A DNA stretch of 64,000 nt, taken from NCBI GenBank assembly GCA_027482245.1, contig JAIXWG010000070.1:1-64000 (forward strand). The letters run 5' to 3'. Source of the DNA: Acetobacteraceae bacterium. Its GTDB lineage: Bacteria; Pseudomonadota; Alphaproteobacteria; Acetobacterales; Acetobacteraceae. The translations under genes and the position numbers were made by a program. Below are positions 40,679-48,759 of this stretch, in pieces. The notes beneath the pieces are model-generated. The model saw only the letters and a list, made by a program, of their open reading frames with translations. It was not told the origin of the DNA and did no database searches. Every line of letters starts with the position of its first letter. The stretch's first letter is position 1.

Positions 40679-41838
40679 GCCTCTCCGCCCGCATCCGCGC
40701 CGTCGCAGCCCCGCCGATCCCCGCCGCCCGCGCCTGGGCTGCCCGCTATGCCGGCCAGGCCGGGCCGGCGCTGGACCTGACGCAGGCGGTGCCCGGCTAC
40801 CCGCCGCCGCCCGAACTGCTGGCAAGGCTCGGCGAGGCCGCGGCCAGCCAGGCCTGCGCGGGCTACGGCCCCATCGCCGGCGATGCGTCGCTGCGGGACG
40901 CGCTGGCCGACGACATGGCCCGCTTCTACGGCGCGCCGATCACGGGCGCCGACGTCGCCATCACCGCCGGCTGCAACCTGGCCTTCGCCATGACCATGGC
41001 CGTGCTGGCGGCGGAAGGGGAGGGCGTGCTGATCCCCACCCCCTGGTACTTCAACCACGAGATGGCGCTGACCATGCAGGGCGTCCGCGCCGTGCCGCTG
41101 CCGACGCGGGCGGAGGACGGCTTCGTGCCGAACCCCGCCATGGCGGAACTCATCATGAAGGCCGCGACCATCAAGGCGGTGGTCCTCGTCAGCCCCAACA
41201 ACCCGACCGGCGCCGTCTACCCGCCGGAGGTCATCCAGGCCTTCGCCGATCTCTGCCGCCGCCGCGGCGCGATGCTGGTGCTGGACGAGACCTACCGGGA
41301 CTTCCTCCGCCCCGATCAGTCGCCGCCCCACGCGCTGTTCCAGGACCCCGACTGGGGCGACGTGCTGGTGCACCTCTACAGTTTCTCCAAGTCCTACTGC
41401 ATCCCCGGCCACCGGCTGGGCGCCATCGCCTGCGGCCCGGCCTTCCGGGCGGAGCTCGACAAGGCGCTCGACACCTTCCAGATCTGCCCGCCGAGGCCCG
41501 CCCAGACCGCGCTCACCTGGGCGATCCCGGCGCTGCGGGACTGGCGGGACGGCAACCGCGCGCTGATGGCCGACCGCGCGCGGGCCTTCCGGGACGGCGT
41601 GTCTCAGCTGCCGGGCTGGCGGCTCGACGCCATCGGGACCTATTTCGCCTATCTCCGCCTGCCCGAAGGCGCGCCCGATGCCCTGGCCTCGGCGGAGAAG
41701 CTCGCCGCCGAGCAGGGGCTGATGGGCCTGCCCGGCCCCTTCTTCGGACCGGGGCAGGATCGCCATATCCGCCTCGCCTTCGCCAATGCGGGGCTGGAGG
41801 TGCTGGCGGAGGTGCCAGGCCGCCTCGCGAACCTCTAG
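40675..41838 (+). CDS. Class I/II PLP-dependent aminotransferase
   Basis: A 387-residue aminotransferase. The N-terminal LDLTQAVPGYPPPPEL and GYGPIAGDASLRDALA, the VSPNNPTGAVYPPEV substrate/PLP segment, LVLDETYRDF (Asp for the pyridine nitrogen) and YSFSKSYCIPGHRLG with PLP Lys239 define fold type I. The substrate is not evident. Translation is coupled to the glycosylase gene upstream through ATGA, though the two functions are not obviously linked; a DsbA-like gene follows after 11 bp. Confidence 0.92.
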   Translation: MSLSARIRAVAAPPIPAARAWAARYAGQAGPALDLTQAVPGYPPPPELLARLGEAAASQACAGYGPIAGDASLRDALADDMARFYGAPITGADVAITAGCNLAFAMTMAVLAAEGEGVLIPTPWYFNHEMALTMQGVRAVPLPTRAEDGFVPNPAMAELIMKAATIKAVVLVSPNNPTGAVYPPEVIQAFADLCRRRGAMLVLDETYRDFLRPDQSPPHALFQDPDWGDVLVHLYSFSKSYCIPGHRLGAIACGPAFRAELDKALDTFQICPPRPAQTALTWAIPALRDWRDGNRALMADRARAFRDGVSQLPGWRLDAIGTYFAYLRLPEGAPDALASAEKLAAEQGLMGLPGPFFGPGQDRHIRLAFANAGLEVLAEVPGRLANL

Positions 41839-41849
41839 GAGCCGCCGCC

Positions 41850-42587
41850 ATGACCGAGCCAGCCGCCGAGTTCTGCACCCCCGATGGCTGCGGCCCCGCG
41901 GAGGCCAACAGCGCCCCCGTCGCCCTGGCGCCGACGCCCAACGGCACCATCGACGTCATCTCCGACGCGATCTGCCCCTGGTGCTGGATCGGCAAGCGCA
42001 ACCTGGAAGCCGCTCTGGCGGAACTTGGCGACCAGGGCCTGCACTTCGCCGTCCGCTGGCGCCCCTACCAGCTCAACCCCGACATGCCCGTCGAAGGCGT
42101 GGAGCGCGCGGCCTATCGCGAGCGCAAGTTCGGCTCCCTGGAACGCAGCCGGCAGATGGATGCGCGGCTGGTGGAGGCCGGGAAGGTCGTCGGCCTCGAT
42201 TTCCGCTTCGACCGCATGATCCGCACCCCCAACACCATCGCCGCCCATCGCGTGATCCGCTTCGCGGAAGCCGCCGGCCGCCAGGACGCGGTGGTGGAGG
42301 CGCTGTTCCGCGCCTACTTCAACGAAGGCCGCGACATCGGCGACCATGCCGTGCTGGCGGCGGTCGCGGCTGCGGCAGGGCTCGACGGCGTCGCCGCCAT
42401 GCTCGCCTCGGACGACGGCGCGGCCGAGGTGGTGGCGGAGGATATGGCCGCCCGCCGCGCGGGCCTCGACGGCGTGCCCTCCTTCCTCATGGACCGGCAC
42501 CTGCTGTTCAGCGGCGCCATGCCCGGCCCCAGCATGGCCGACGCCTTCCGCCGGGCGCATGCCATCCTGAGTGCACGCGCCGCGTGA
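41850..42587 (+). CDS. DsbA family thiol oxidoreductase (FrnE-like)
   Basis: A 245-residue thioredoxin-fold protein of the FrnE/2-hydroxychromene-type DsbA subgroup. The active site CPWC (Cys42-Cys45) lies in SDAICPWCWIGKRNL; later marks are WRPYQLNPDMP and the cis-Pro loop LDGVPSFLMD. No signal peptide, so it is cytoplasmic. Two further Cys in a leader of about 30 residues (FCTPDGCGP, Cys9 and Cys14) are unusual and might form a second redox or metal site. The ATG follows AGGAGCC. Confidence 0.9.
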   Translation: MTEPAAEFCTPDGCGPAEANSAPVALAPTPNGTIDVISDAICPWCWIGKRNLEAALAELGDQGLHFAVRWRPYQLNPDMPVEGVERAAYRERKFGSLERSRQMDARLVEAGKVVGLDFRFDRMIRTPNTIAAHRVIRFAEAAGRQDAVVEALFRAYFNEGRDIGDHAVLAAVAAAAGLDGVAAMLASDDGAAEVVAEDMAARRAGLDGVPSFLMDRHLLFSGAMPGPSMADAFRRAHAILSARAA

Positions 42588-42624
42588 AACGCGGTCCGGT
42601 TCGCGCTGCGTGAAACGGCGCAGC

Positions 42625-42765
42625 CGGCCGCCTTCCGGCGGCCGAGGCCGCGACGGGTTCCCATGCGCGTTGCTTCGCAACGTGCATGGGGTCCCGGAAT
42701 GCGGCCCGCCGCTTGTGCGGCGAGCCAGGCGGCCGAAGGCCGCGCCCGGCAATCGAGGGCATGGA
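42625..42765 (+). repeat. Dispersed hairpin-rich intergenic repeat, copy A
   Basis: Four hairpins in about 140 bp: CGGCCGCC/GGCGGCCG (42625-42644), a 14-bp stem with a TTC loop (42660-42690, one G-T pair), GCCGC/GCGGC (42708-42721) and GCGGCC/GGCCGC (42729-42743). It shares GAGGCCGCGA, AATGCGGCCCGC and a GCGCCCGGC..GAGGGCA end with copy B at 44776. Compared with B it has an extra segment (42654-42697) that is essentially the 14-bp hairpin. Confidence 0.65.
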
Positions 42766-42860
42766 AAGGCGTGAAACGCGGCGACACGAAGCCAGGGGCC
42801 GCGTGAATTCCTTGGCAAACCATCGCGCGCTAGGCTCCCGCCATTCAGGGGAGCCGCGCG

Positions 42861-43418
42861 ATGGAATGGGTCATTCTCGGGATCGTCGTCCTGCTGCTGC
42901 TGTGGCTGGTGATGGTCTACAACCGCCTGGTCGCGCTTCGGCAATCCACCGGCCAGGCCTGGGCGGATATCGAGGTCCAGCTCAAGCAGCGGCATGACCT
43001 GATCCCCAATCTGGTGGAGACGGTGAAGGGCTATGCCGCGCATGAACGCGGCACGCTCGACGCCGTGGTGAAGGCCCGCAACGCCGCCGTCTCCGCCAGC
43101 GGGCCGGAAGCGGCCTCCGCGGCGGAGGGCCAGTTGTCCGGCGCGCTTGGGCGCCTGTTTGCCCTGTCGGAAGCCTATCCCGACCTCAAGGCCAACCAGA
43201 ACTTCCTGTCCCTGCAAGGGGAGTTGTCGGCCGTCGAGGGCAAGATCGCCGCCGCGCGGCGCTTCTTCAACAGCGCGGTCGCGGAGTTCAACAGCGCCAT
43301 CCAGTCCATCCCCGCGGTGTTCTTCGCGGCCAGCCTCGGCTTCACCCCGCGCGGCTTCTTCGAACTGGCGGAGAATGAGCGCGCCGCGGTCAACACCGCC
43401 CCCACGGTGAAGTTCTAG
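42861..43418 (+). CDS. lemA: LemA family protein
   Basis: A 185-residue protein with one N-terminal membrane helix (about 2-20) and a long helical domain bearing YNRLVALRQSTGQAWADIEV, LKQRHDLIPNLVETVKGY and FALSEAYPDLKANQNFL, the family hallmarks. It ends FFELAENERAAVNTAPTVKF, as usual. LemA proteins are inner-membrane proteins with the bulk outside the cytoplasm; their role is unclear, but they are often encoded beside a zinc metallopeptidase, as here. Confidence 0.95.
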   Translation: MEWVILGIVVLLLLWLVMVYNRLVALRQSTGQAWADIEVQLKQRHDLIPNLVETVKGYAAHERGTLDAVVKARNAAVSASGPEAASAAEGQLSGALGRLFALSEAYPDLKANQNFLSLQGELSAVEGKIAAARRFFNSAVAEFNSAIQSIPAVFFAASLGFTPRGFFELAENERAAVNTAPTVKF

Positions 43419-43425
43419 CCCCGTC

Positions 43426-44736
43426 ATGCAGGCGACCGGCCTTCGCACCCATGGATGGAACACCGCCCTGCGGTCCATCCTGCTGCTGGCCGGCTTTCCC
43501 TTCCTGCTGGTCGCGATGGGCTATGCCATCGCACTGTTCCTGGTGGCCTGGGACGCACCCTCCATCGCCAAGGGCCTCGCGCAGGCCTGGCGGCTGCTGC
43601 CCACCATCATCCCGCTGGCCCTTGTCGTCGCCGCGATCTGGTTCGCCATCGCCTGGAAGGCCAACCTCCGCATCCTGGAGATCGCGTCCGGCGCGAAGCG
43701 GGTGCAGGACCCGCGCGACGAACCGCGCCTCTGGCGCCTGGCGGAGGAACTCTGCATCACCCGCGGCATGACGCTGCCGCGGCTGTCGGTCATCGAGACG
43801 CCTTCCCGCAACGCCTTCGCCGCCGGCCTGACGCCCGACCGGTCCATGGTCGCCGTCACGCGCGGGCTGATGGACGCGCTGGATGATCGCGAACTCTCCG
43901 CGGTGCTGGCGCATGAACTCGCGCATATCCGCAACGGCGATGCGCGGCTCGGCGTCATCGCCACCGTCTTCTGCGGCGTCATCACCCTCGTCACCGATGG
44001 TGCCTGGAACATCCTGAAGGCCATGCGCCATGTCCGCCTCGGCAGCGGGCGGTCCTCGTCATCCTCGTCGAGCCGCAGCAGCAGCAACAGCGGCGGCGCG
44101 GGCGTCGTCGTCGCCCTGATCCTGATCGCCATCGTCATCGCGGTGCTGGCGCATGTGCTGGCGATCGTGCTGCGCATGGCGCTGTCGCGGAACCGCGAAT
44201 ACCTGGCCGATGCCGGCGCGGTGGAGATGACGCAGGACGCGGACGCGATGATCAGCGCGCTCCGCAAGGTGGCCCAGCGCCCGCAACTCCCCGACGTCGC
44301 CGAACAGGTCCGCGCGCTGTTCCTGCATGACCGGGCGCTGAGCCGCAATGTCGGCTGGTTCGCCACCCATCCGCCCATCGAGCGGCGGATCGAGGCGCTG
44401 GTCCGCTACGCCGGCGGCCACGACCCCGGGCCCCTGCCGGAGATCGAGGACGATCCCGCCCCCGCGGAGGACAGCCCCGACCCCGACGCCACCATGGCGC
44501 CCTGGAAACCGGAACACGCCAACGCCTTCGCGGGCGGCGCATCCCCCTGGACGGCACCCGCGGAAGCCGCGCTGCCACCACGGTCCGACCAGCAGGAACG
44601 GCTGGACGCCATGGCCGCCTTCGCCCGCACCCTCGACCCCGCCATCATGAAGAACCAGGCGAAGCGGGAGGAAGCGCGGCGCGAAGGCCGCAACCCGGAC
44701 GAGGCCGCGCCGCCGCCGCCCCGCCAGCCGCGCTGA
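43426..44736 (+). CDS. M48 family membrane zinc metallopeptidase
   Basis: A 436-residue HtpX-like peptidase. Helices at about 18-42 and 58-78 precede the catalytic HELAH (His163, Glu164, His167); the third ligand is probably the Glu of NREYLADAGAVE. Between later helices lies a Ser/Arg stretch (about 204-224, SSSSSSSRSSSNSGG) and the C-terminal 100 residues are Pro/Glu rich. HtpX-type enzymes degrade misfolded membrane proteins. It follows lemA by 7 bp, a common pairing. Confidence 0.92.
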   Translation: MQATGLRTHGWNTALRSILLLAGFPFLLVAMGYAIALFLVAWDAPSIAKGLAQAWRLLPTIIPLALVVAAIWFAIAWKANLRILEIASGAKRVQDPRDEPRLWRLAEELCITRGMTLPRLSVIETPSRNAFAAGLTPDRSMVAVTRGLMDALDDRELSAVLAHELAHIRNGDARLGVIATVFCGVITLVTDGAWNILKAMRHVRLGSGRSSSSSSSRSSSNSGGAGVVVALILIAIVIAVLAHVLAIVLRMALSRNREYLADAGAVEMTQDADAMISALRKVAQRPQLPDVAEQVRALFLHDRALSRNVGWFATHPPIERRIEALVRYAGGHDPGPLPEIEDDPAPAEDSPDPDATMAPWKPEHANAFAGGASPWTAPAEAALPPRSDQQERLDAMAAFARTLDPAIMKNQAKREEARREGRNPDEAAPPPPRQPR

Positions 44737-44775
44737 AACGGCGCATATCCGGGAGCGCTTCCGGTGATCCGATGG

Positions 44776-44880
44776 CGGCCGGCGTTCTTCACGCCGGCCG
44801 AGGCCGCGAATGCGGCCCGCGGCCAGTGCCGCGAAGCCAAGCGCGCGGCGCGCGCGCCCGGCGCTTGAGGGCACGAAAAC
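44776..44880 (+). repeat. Dispersed hairpin-rich intergenic repeat, copy B
   Basis: A 10-bp stem (CGGCCGGCGT / ACGCCGGCCG, loop TCTTC) is followed at once by GAGGCCGCGAATGCGGCCCGC and ends CGCGCCCGGCGCTTGAGGGCACGAAAAC. It matches copy A except for A's extra hairpin. The last part (TTGAGGGCACGAAAAC) recurs in shortened form near 58324. Confidence 0.65.
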
Positions 44881-44890
44881 ATACAGACGA

Positions 44891-44905
44891 GTCGCTGAAA
44901 GCGAC
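44891..44905 (-). terminator. Small hairpin downstream of the racemase-like gene
   Basis: GTCGCT-GAA-AGCGAC, 9 nt beyond the stop codon of the minus-strand gene, with some T-rich sequence after it on that strand. A weak terminator at best. Confidence 0.3.
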
Positions 44906-44913
44906 CGTCGGTA

Positions 44914-45552
44914 TCAGGCCGTCGCCAGCATCGCCTGCTTCAGCTTGCGCACGGCACTGCCCGGCGTCGTCACCACCGGGCGGCCCGTCGCCTCCGCCAC
45001 CAGGCCCGCCGCCCGCGCCAGGCTGAACTGGCCCAGCAGCACCACGTCGCAATCCCGCAGCGCCCGCGACGCCTCCGCCGCCAGGCGGTCATGCGTCGCC
45101 AGATCCCCGGCATCGAGCGCCGCCAGCGCCCCGGGCGCCAGGCAGGGCACCAGCTCAACCCCCGGCGGAAACTCCGGCGGCATGGAAGCCAGCGTCCCGG
45201 CGAAGGTCGCCAGCAGCCCGATACGACGGCCGATCCCGACCGCCTCCTCGATCGCCGCCTCGTTCGGCTTCAGCACCGGCATGGGCGCATGCGCCGCGGC
45301 CACCGCATCGATGCAGGGGCCGAAGGCGGAGCAGGAGAACAGGATGCCCCGCGCGCCCGTGCCCACGGCATAGCGGCCGAGCGTCAGGAACCGCTCCCTC
45401 ATCGCCGGCGTCAGCGCACCATCCCGCGCCAGGTCCGCCGACAGGCTGTCATCCATCAGGTTCATCAGCGTCGCTTCCGGCCAGAACTCCCGGAAGGCGG
45501 CCTCGATCGGCGGCGGGGAATGCCGCAGCGCATGGATCAGCGCGATGCGCAT
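44914..45552 (-). CDS. Aspartate/glutamate racemase-family protein with a single active-site Cys
   Basis: A 212-residue protein of the Asp/Glu/hydantoin racemase fold. The first catalytic loop is present (ILFSCSAFGPC, Cys74) and PMPVLKPNEAAIEEA follows. At the second loop, where racemases have GC(T/S), this protein has LLGQFS with Gln175. A two-base racemisation is therefore unlikely; a decarboxylase- or lyase-like reaction, as in the arylmalonate decarboxylase branch, is possible. The start is at ATG giving MRIALIHAL, 5 nt after the stop of the upstream gene. Confidence 0.75.
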   Translation of the reverse strand: MRIALIHALRHSPPPIEAAFREFWPEATLMNLMDDSLSADLARDGALTPAMRERFLTLGRYAVGTGARGILFSCSAFGPCIDAVAAAHAPMPVLKPNEAAIEEAVGIGRRIGLLATFAGTLASMPPEFPPGVELVPCLAPGALAALDAGDLATHDRLAAEASRALRDCDVVLLGQFSLARAAGLVAEATGRPVVTTPGSAVRKLKQAMLATA

Positions 45553-45557
45553 CCCGC

Positions 45558-46004
45558 TCAATTCCCCACGCAACGCACGAGCGGAGACGGGAAATCCGTG
45601 CAGTTCGGGAAGACGATCTCGTTCGGTCCGCGCCGCTCCACCCGCAGCCCGTTCGGGCCACCCGGACAGCCGAACCCGATATCCGCCGGCAACCGCGACC
45701 CGAGCGGCCCGGACTGCGCCTGCACCGGCACCAGGCGGAACTCCAGCACATCCGGCCCGGTCGCCACCGTCTCGATCAGGCGCTGGCGATACGGCACCTC
45801 GAACACCGAAGCCCGCATCACGACATCGCGCGTGAAGATCACACTGGGCTGGCCGGTGCAGCGCGGCCCGCTGGTCTCGCCTGGCGGGAAGACACCACCC
45901 GTCCAGGACCCGAACACCCAGGCATGCGGCGGATCACCCTGCTGGGCCCCCGCACTGCCCCCCAACGCCAAAGCCGCCGCCACCACCATCACCCAGCGCC
46001 GCAT
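45558..46004 (-). CDS. Secreted hypothetical protein
   Basis: A 148-residue protein with a signal peptide (1-20, ending GSAGAQ). The mature part is beta-rich with four Cys (PRCTGQPSVIF, FGCPGG, FPNCTDFP, VRCVGN) that could form two disulphides. The segment HAWVFGSWTGGVFPPG near the N-terminus and GPNGLRVERRGPNEIVFPNC near the end are the clearest motifs; I do not recognise a family. It lies 5 bp upstream of the racemase-like gene and a dense hairpin array precedes it. Confidence 0.7.
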   Translation of the reverse strand: MRRWVMVVAAALALGGSAGAQQGDPPHAWVFGSWTGGVFPPGETSGPRCTGQPSVIFTRDVVMRASVFEVPYRQRLIETVATGPDVLEFRLVPVQAQSGPLGSRLPADIGFGCPGGPNGLRVERRGPNEIVFPNCTDFPSPLVRCVGN

Positions 46005-46100
46005 GCCACGCCCCCCGCTGATCCACGGCTAATGATAACCCGCCCCGCCAGCAGGGCACACCCCCGGCGGCGTTGGCGGGGGGGGCGCGCTGGTGGCCGC

Positions 46101-46294
46101 AGAGAGGGGCGCTGCCCCTCTCCGCACCTCACCCCGCCAGGGTCCGGCGGGACCCTGGACCGCGGGCATAACGACGAAGGGGGAGGGGGGGCGAAGCGCC
46201 CCCTCCCCCTTCGTCGTTGTATCTCATGGGTTCCCAAGGGCCCGCTGGCCCTTGGCAGGGTTGGGGTACGGGGAAGGGACGGCGTCCCTTCCCC
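46101..46294. repeat. Array of five perfect hairpins
   Basis: Within a 311-bp gap: GAGAGGGGC/GCCCCTCTC (46102-46122), CCAGGGTCC/GGACCCTGG (46137-46158), a 20-bp perfect stem with a 9-nt loop (46170-46218), CCAAGGGCC/GGCCCTTGG (46234-46255) and GGGGAAGGGAC/GTCCCTTCCCC (46270-46294). The arms differ, so this is a cluster of unrelated palindromes, not a tandem repeat. Both flanking genes are on the minus strand: the array is 3' of the MFS gene and 5' of the secreted protein gene. Confidence 0.85.
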
Positions 46295-46315
46295 GGGCCA
46301 CTCGCGCGCCCTTCG

Positions 46316-47530
46316 TCACGCCGCCGCGGGTTTGGCCACGGCCGGCGGGGCCGGGTCTTTCACCGGCAGGTGGATCAGTGCGGCGAAGGCGGAGGCGGCG
46401 ACGCCGGCCCACCACATGGCGTCGTAGTTGCCGGTGCGGTCCAGCACCACGCCGCCGAGCCAGGCGCCGGTGAAGCCGCCGATCTGGTGGCCCAGGAAGA
46501 CCAGGCCGAAGATGGTGGCGAGCCAGCGCGTGCCGAAGTTGCGGGCGACGAGGGCGATGGTGGGTGGCACGGTCGAGAGGTAGAGGACGCCCATGAAGGC
46601 GGAGAAGATCAGCACGGTGGTGGTCGTCTTCTCCACCATCATGAAGGTCGCCATCAGCACGCCGCGGGATGCGTAGATGAGGACGAGGAGTTCGCGGCGT
46701 TTCCAGCGTTGCGTGAGTTCCCCGGCGCCGAGCGAGCCGACGATGTTGAACAGCCCGATCAGGCTGATGGCGCCCGCGCCGACCGCGACCGGCAGGCCGC
46801 AGGTGTGCACGAAGCCGGGCAGGTGCGTCGTGAGGAAGGAGATGTGCAGCCCGCAGACGAAGAAGCCGAAGAAGAGGAACCAGAAGCTCGGCGTGCGGAA
46901 GGCGCGCTTGAGGGCGTCGGTGGCGCTTTCCTCGCTGGCGGCGACGACCTTCGTGCGGGGCGGCTCTGCCAGCACGAAGGACAGCGGGATCATCAGCAGC
47001 GCGGCGCAGGCCATGCCGATCATGGTGGACTGCCAGCCGATCGTCGCGATGCCGAGGCCCGCCATCGGCACCACCAGGAACTGGCCGAAGGAGGATCCGG
47101 CGGTGCCGAGCCCGGCGGCGCGTCCGCGCTGGTTTTCCGGCAGCAGGCGCGTGAGGGTGGAGATGACCACGGGCATGCCCGCGGCGGAGACGGCGACGCC
47201 CATGATGACGCCGGCGAAGACGGTGAAGATGCCGAGATGGGTGGCGAGGGCCATGCCGAGGATGCCGCCGGCGTAGAGCAGCGCGCCGCCGATCACCACC
47301 GCGCGGCCGCCGAAGCGGTCAGCGAGCTGGCCGCAGATGGGCTGGCTGATGCCGTTCATCAGCACCTGCAGCGCGATGGCGAAGGAGAAGCCGGAGGCGG
47401 TCCACAGATTGTGTTCCGTCATCGGCGCCAGGAACAGGCCGAAGGAATTGCGCAGCCCCATGGCGAGGGCCGCGCAGAGCACGGCGCAGGTCATGAGCAG
47501 GCCGGCGGAGATGGCGGGCCGCGTGGTCAT
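46316..47530 (-). CDS. MFS transporter, OFA/monocarboxylate-like
   Basis: A 404-residue 12-helix carrier. The first helix pair has LCAALAMGLRNSFGLFLAPM and the helix 2-3 loop reads GQLADRFGGRAVV, a good MFS signature. The arrangement resembles the OFA (oxalate/formate antiporter) and monocarboxylate groups. The start was chosen at ATG giving MTTRPAISAG; a TTG 19 codons earlier is less likely. It stands alone. Substrate not assignable. Confidence 0.85.
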   Translation of the reverse strand: MTTRPAISAGLLMTCAVLCAALAMGLRNSFGLFLAPMTEHNLWTASGFSFAIALQVLMNGISQPICGQLADRFGGRAVVIGGALLYAGGILGMALATHLGIFTVFAGVIMGVAVSAAGMPVVISTLTRLLPENQRGRAAGLGTAGSSFGQFLVVPMAGLGIATIGWQSTMIGMACAALLMIPLSFVLAEPPRTKVVAASEESATDALKRAFRTPSFWFLFFGFFVCGLHISFLTTHLPGFVHTCGLPVAVGAGAISLIGLFNIVGSLGAGELTQRWKRRELLVLIYASRGVLMATFMMVEKTTTTVLIFSAFMGVLYLSTVPPTIALVARNFGTRWLATIFGLVFLGHQIGGFTGAWLGGVVLDRTGNYDAMWWAGVAASAFAALIHLPVKDPAPPAVAKPAAA

Positions 47531-47649
47531 GGGGGTGGTGTCCTGACGGTTCACCGCCAGTGTTTCACCCCCGGCCGGGCTTCTCAATCACGGAAGCCCG
47601 TGCCAGGCACAACCCTGCCGCATCAGCCCATGCGCCAGGCGCAGGGCAA

Positions 47650-48759
47650 TCAGCCGCCCTTGCGGATCGCGATGCCGACGGAGGTGGTGACGTAGCGGTC
47701 CACGTAGAGCTTGATGTGCGGCAGCCCGTGGGGCGGCAGGTCCACGACCTCGTCCATTGCGTCGTAGCCGGTGTGCAGGTTCAGCGGCAGCACGTGGTGG
47801 CCCTGCGCGGTCAGGTGGGTGCAGAGCGCTTCCAGGTCTCGCCGCCGCAGCAGCGTGTGGAAGCCCGTCTCCAGCGTCTCACCGTTGGAGGAGAGGTTGA
47901 AGTCCGTCGTGTGCACCGCGATGCCGCCGGGCTTCACCGTGCGCAGGCTGGCCTCGATGAAGGCGATGCCGCGGTCGAGCGTGCCGAGGTGCTGCAGCGC
48001 GGACATCGACCAGCAGCAGTCGAACTGCCCGTCCAGGCTGGCCGGGATGTCGTTCATGTCGACATGGCCGAATTCCACCAGGCGCTCGAAGTCATCGAGG
48101 TGGATGATCTGGCCATGGAACAGGTCGCCGAGCCCCGTGGCGTACTGGTTGGCGTTGCGCCAGCGCTGCTGGTCGGCGGAATCGGAGGGCGGCTCATCCG
48201 TCGCCACCACCTCCACCCCGCGGGAGGCGAGGAGGGAGGGAATGCGTTCGCGGCCGCAGCCGAAGCCGATCGCGCGGCGCCCGAGCCCGACCATGCCGTG
48301 GGAGGCGAGGACGGAGGTGACGTAGGCCATCTCCCAGGTCCGGCGATGCGGATGGGCATGGACGCTCAGCGCCTCGGCGATCTCGGCGTAGACCGGTTCC
48401 TTGAACTGGCTGCCGGTGCAGAGCTGGCAGACCGGCTCGTCCAGCGTCGGCTGTTCGAACTTCCAGGCGATGTCGGCGTGGGGCGGGCGCATCAGGAAGG
48501 GCGGCACGCCGAAGCGGCGCCGGCCGCTGATGTTCATGCCGTCCACGAACTGGCGGAATTCCCAGGTCTCGGCGAAGGCGCGGCGCATGCTGTCGAGCGT
48601 GTCGTGCCCGGCATGCAGCGCGATCTCCTCCTCATCCGCCGGTTCGCGGCCGCAGAACAGGCGCACGGCCCAGGCCGCGGCTTCGCGCGCCGTCTCGTCG
48701 CCGGCCCGCCAGCGATCCAGGGCCACCCGTGCCGTCGTGCCGTCCGATCCGCCTGCCAT
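47650..48759 (-). CDS. Class I SAM-dependent methyltransferase with N-terminal extension
   Basis: A 369-residue protein. An N-terminal part (about 10-75, AVRLFCGREPADEEE, AFAETWEFRQFVDGM) loosely resembles DUF4214-type segments; C111-x2-C114 may bind metal. The methyltransferase domain begins near 145 with motif I AIGFGCGRERIPSLLASRG and continues FDCCWSMSALQHLGTLDRGI and VKPGGIAVHTTDF. Such proteins are frequent in sugar or surface-glycan modification. The ATG overlaps the bcp stop by one base (TGATG); a GTG one codon earlier is also possible. Confidence 0.85.
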   Translation of the reverse strand: MAGGSDGTTARVALDRWRAGDETAREAAAWAVRLFCGREPADEEEIALHAGHDTLDSMRRAFAETWEFRQFVDGMNISGRRRFGVPPFLMRPPHADIAWKFEQPTLDEPVCQLCTGSQFKEPVYAEIAEALSVHAHPHRRTWEMAYVTSVLASHGMVGLGRRAIGFGCGRERIPSLLASRGVEVVATDEPPSDSADQQRWRNANQYATGLGDLFHGQIIHLDDFERLVEFGHVDMNDIPASLDGQFDCCWSMSALQHLGTLDRGIAFIEASLRTVKPGGIAVHTTDFNLSSNGETLETGFHTLLRRRDLEALCTHLTAQGHHVLPLNLHTGYDAMDEVVDLPPHGLPHIKLYVDRYVTTSVGIAIRKGG

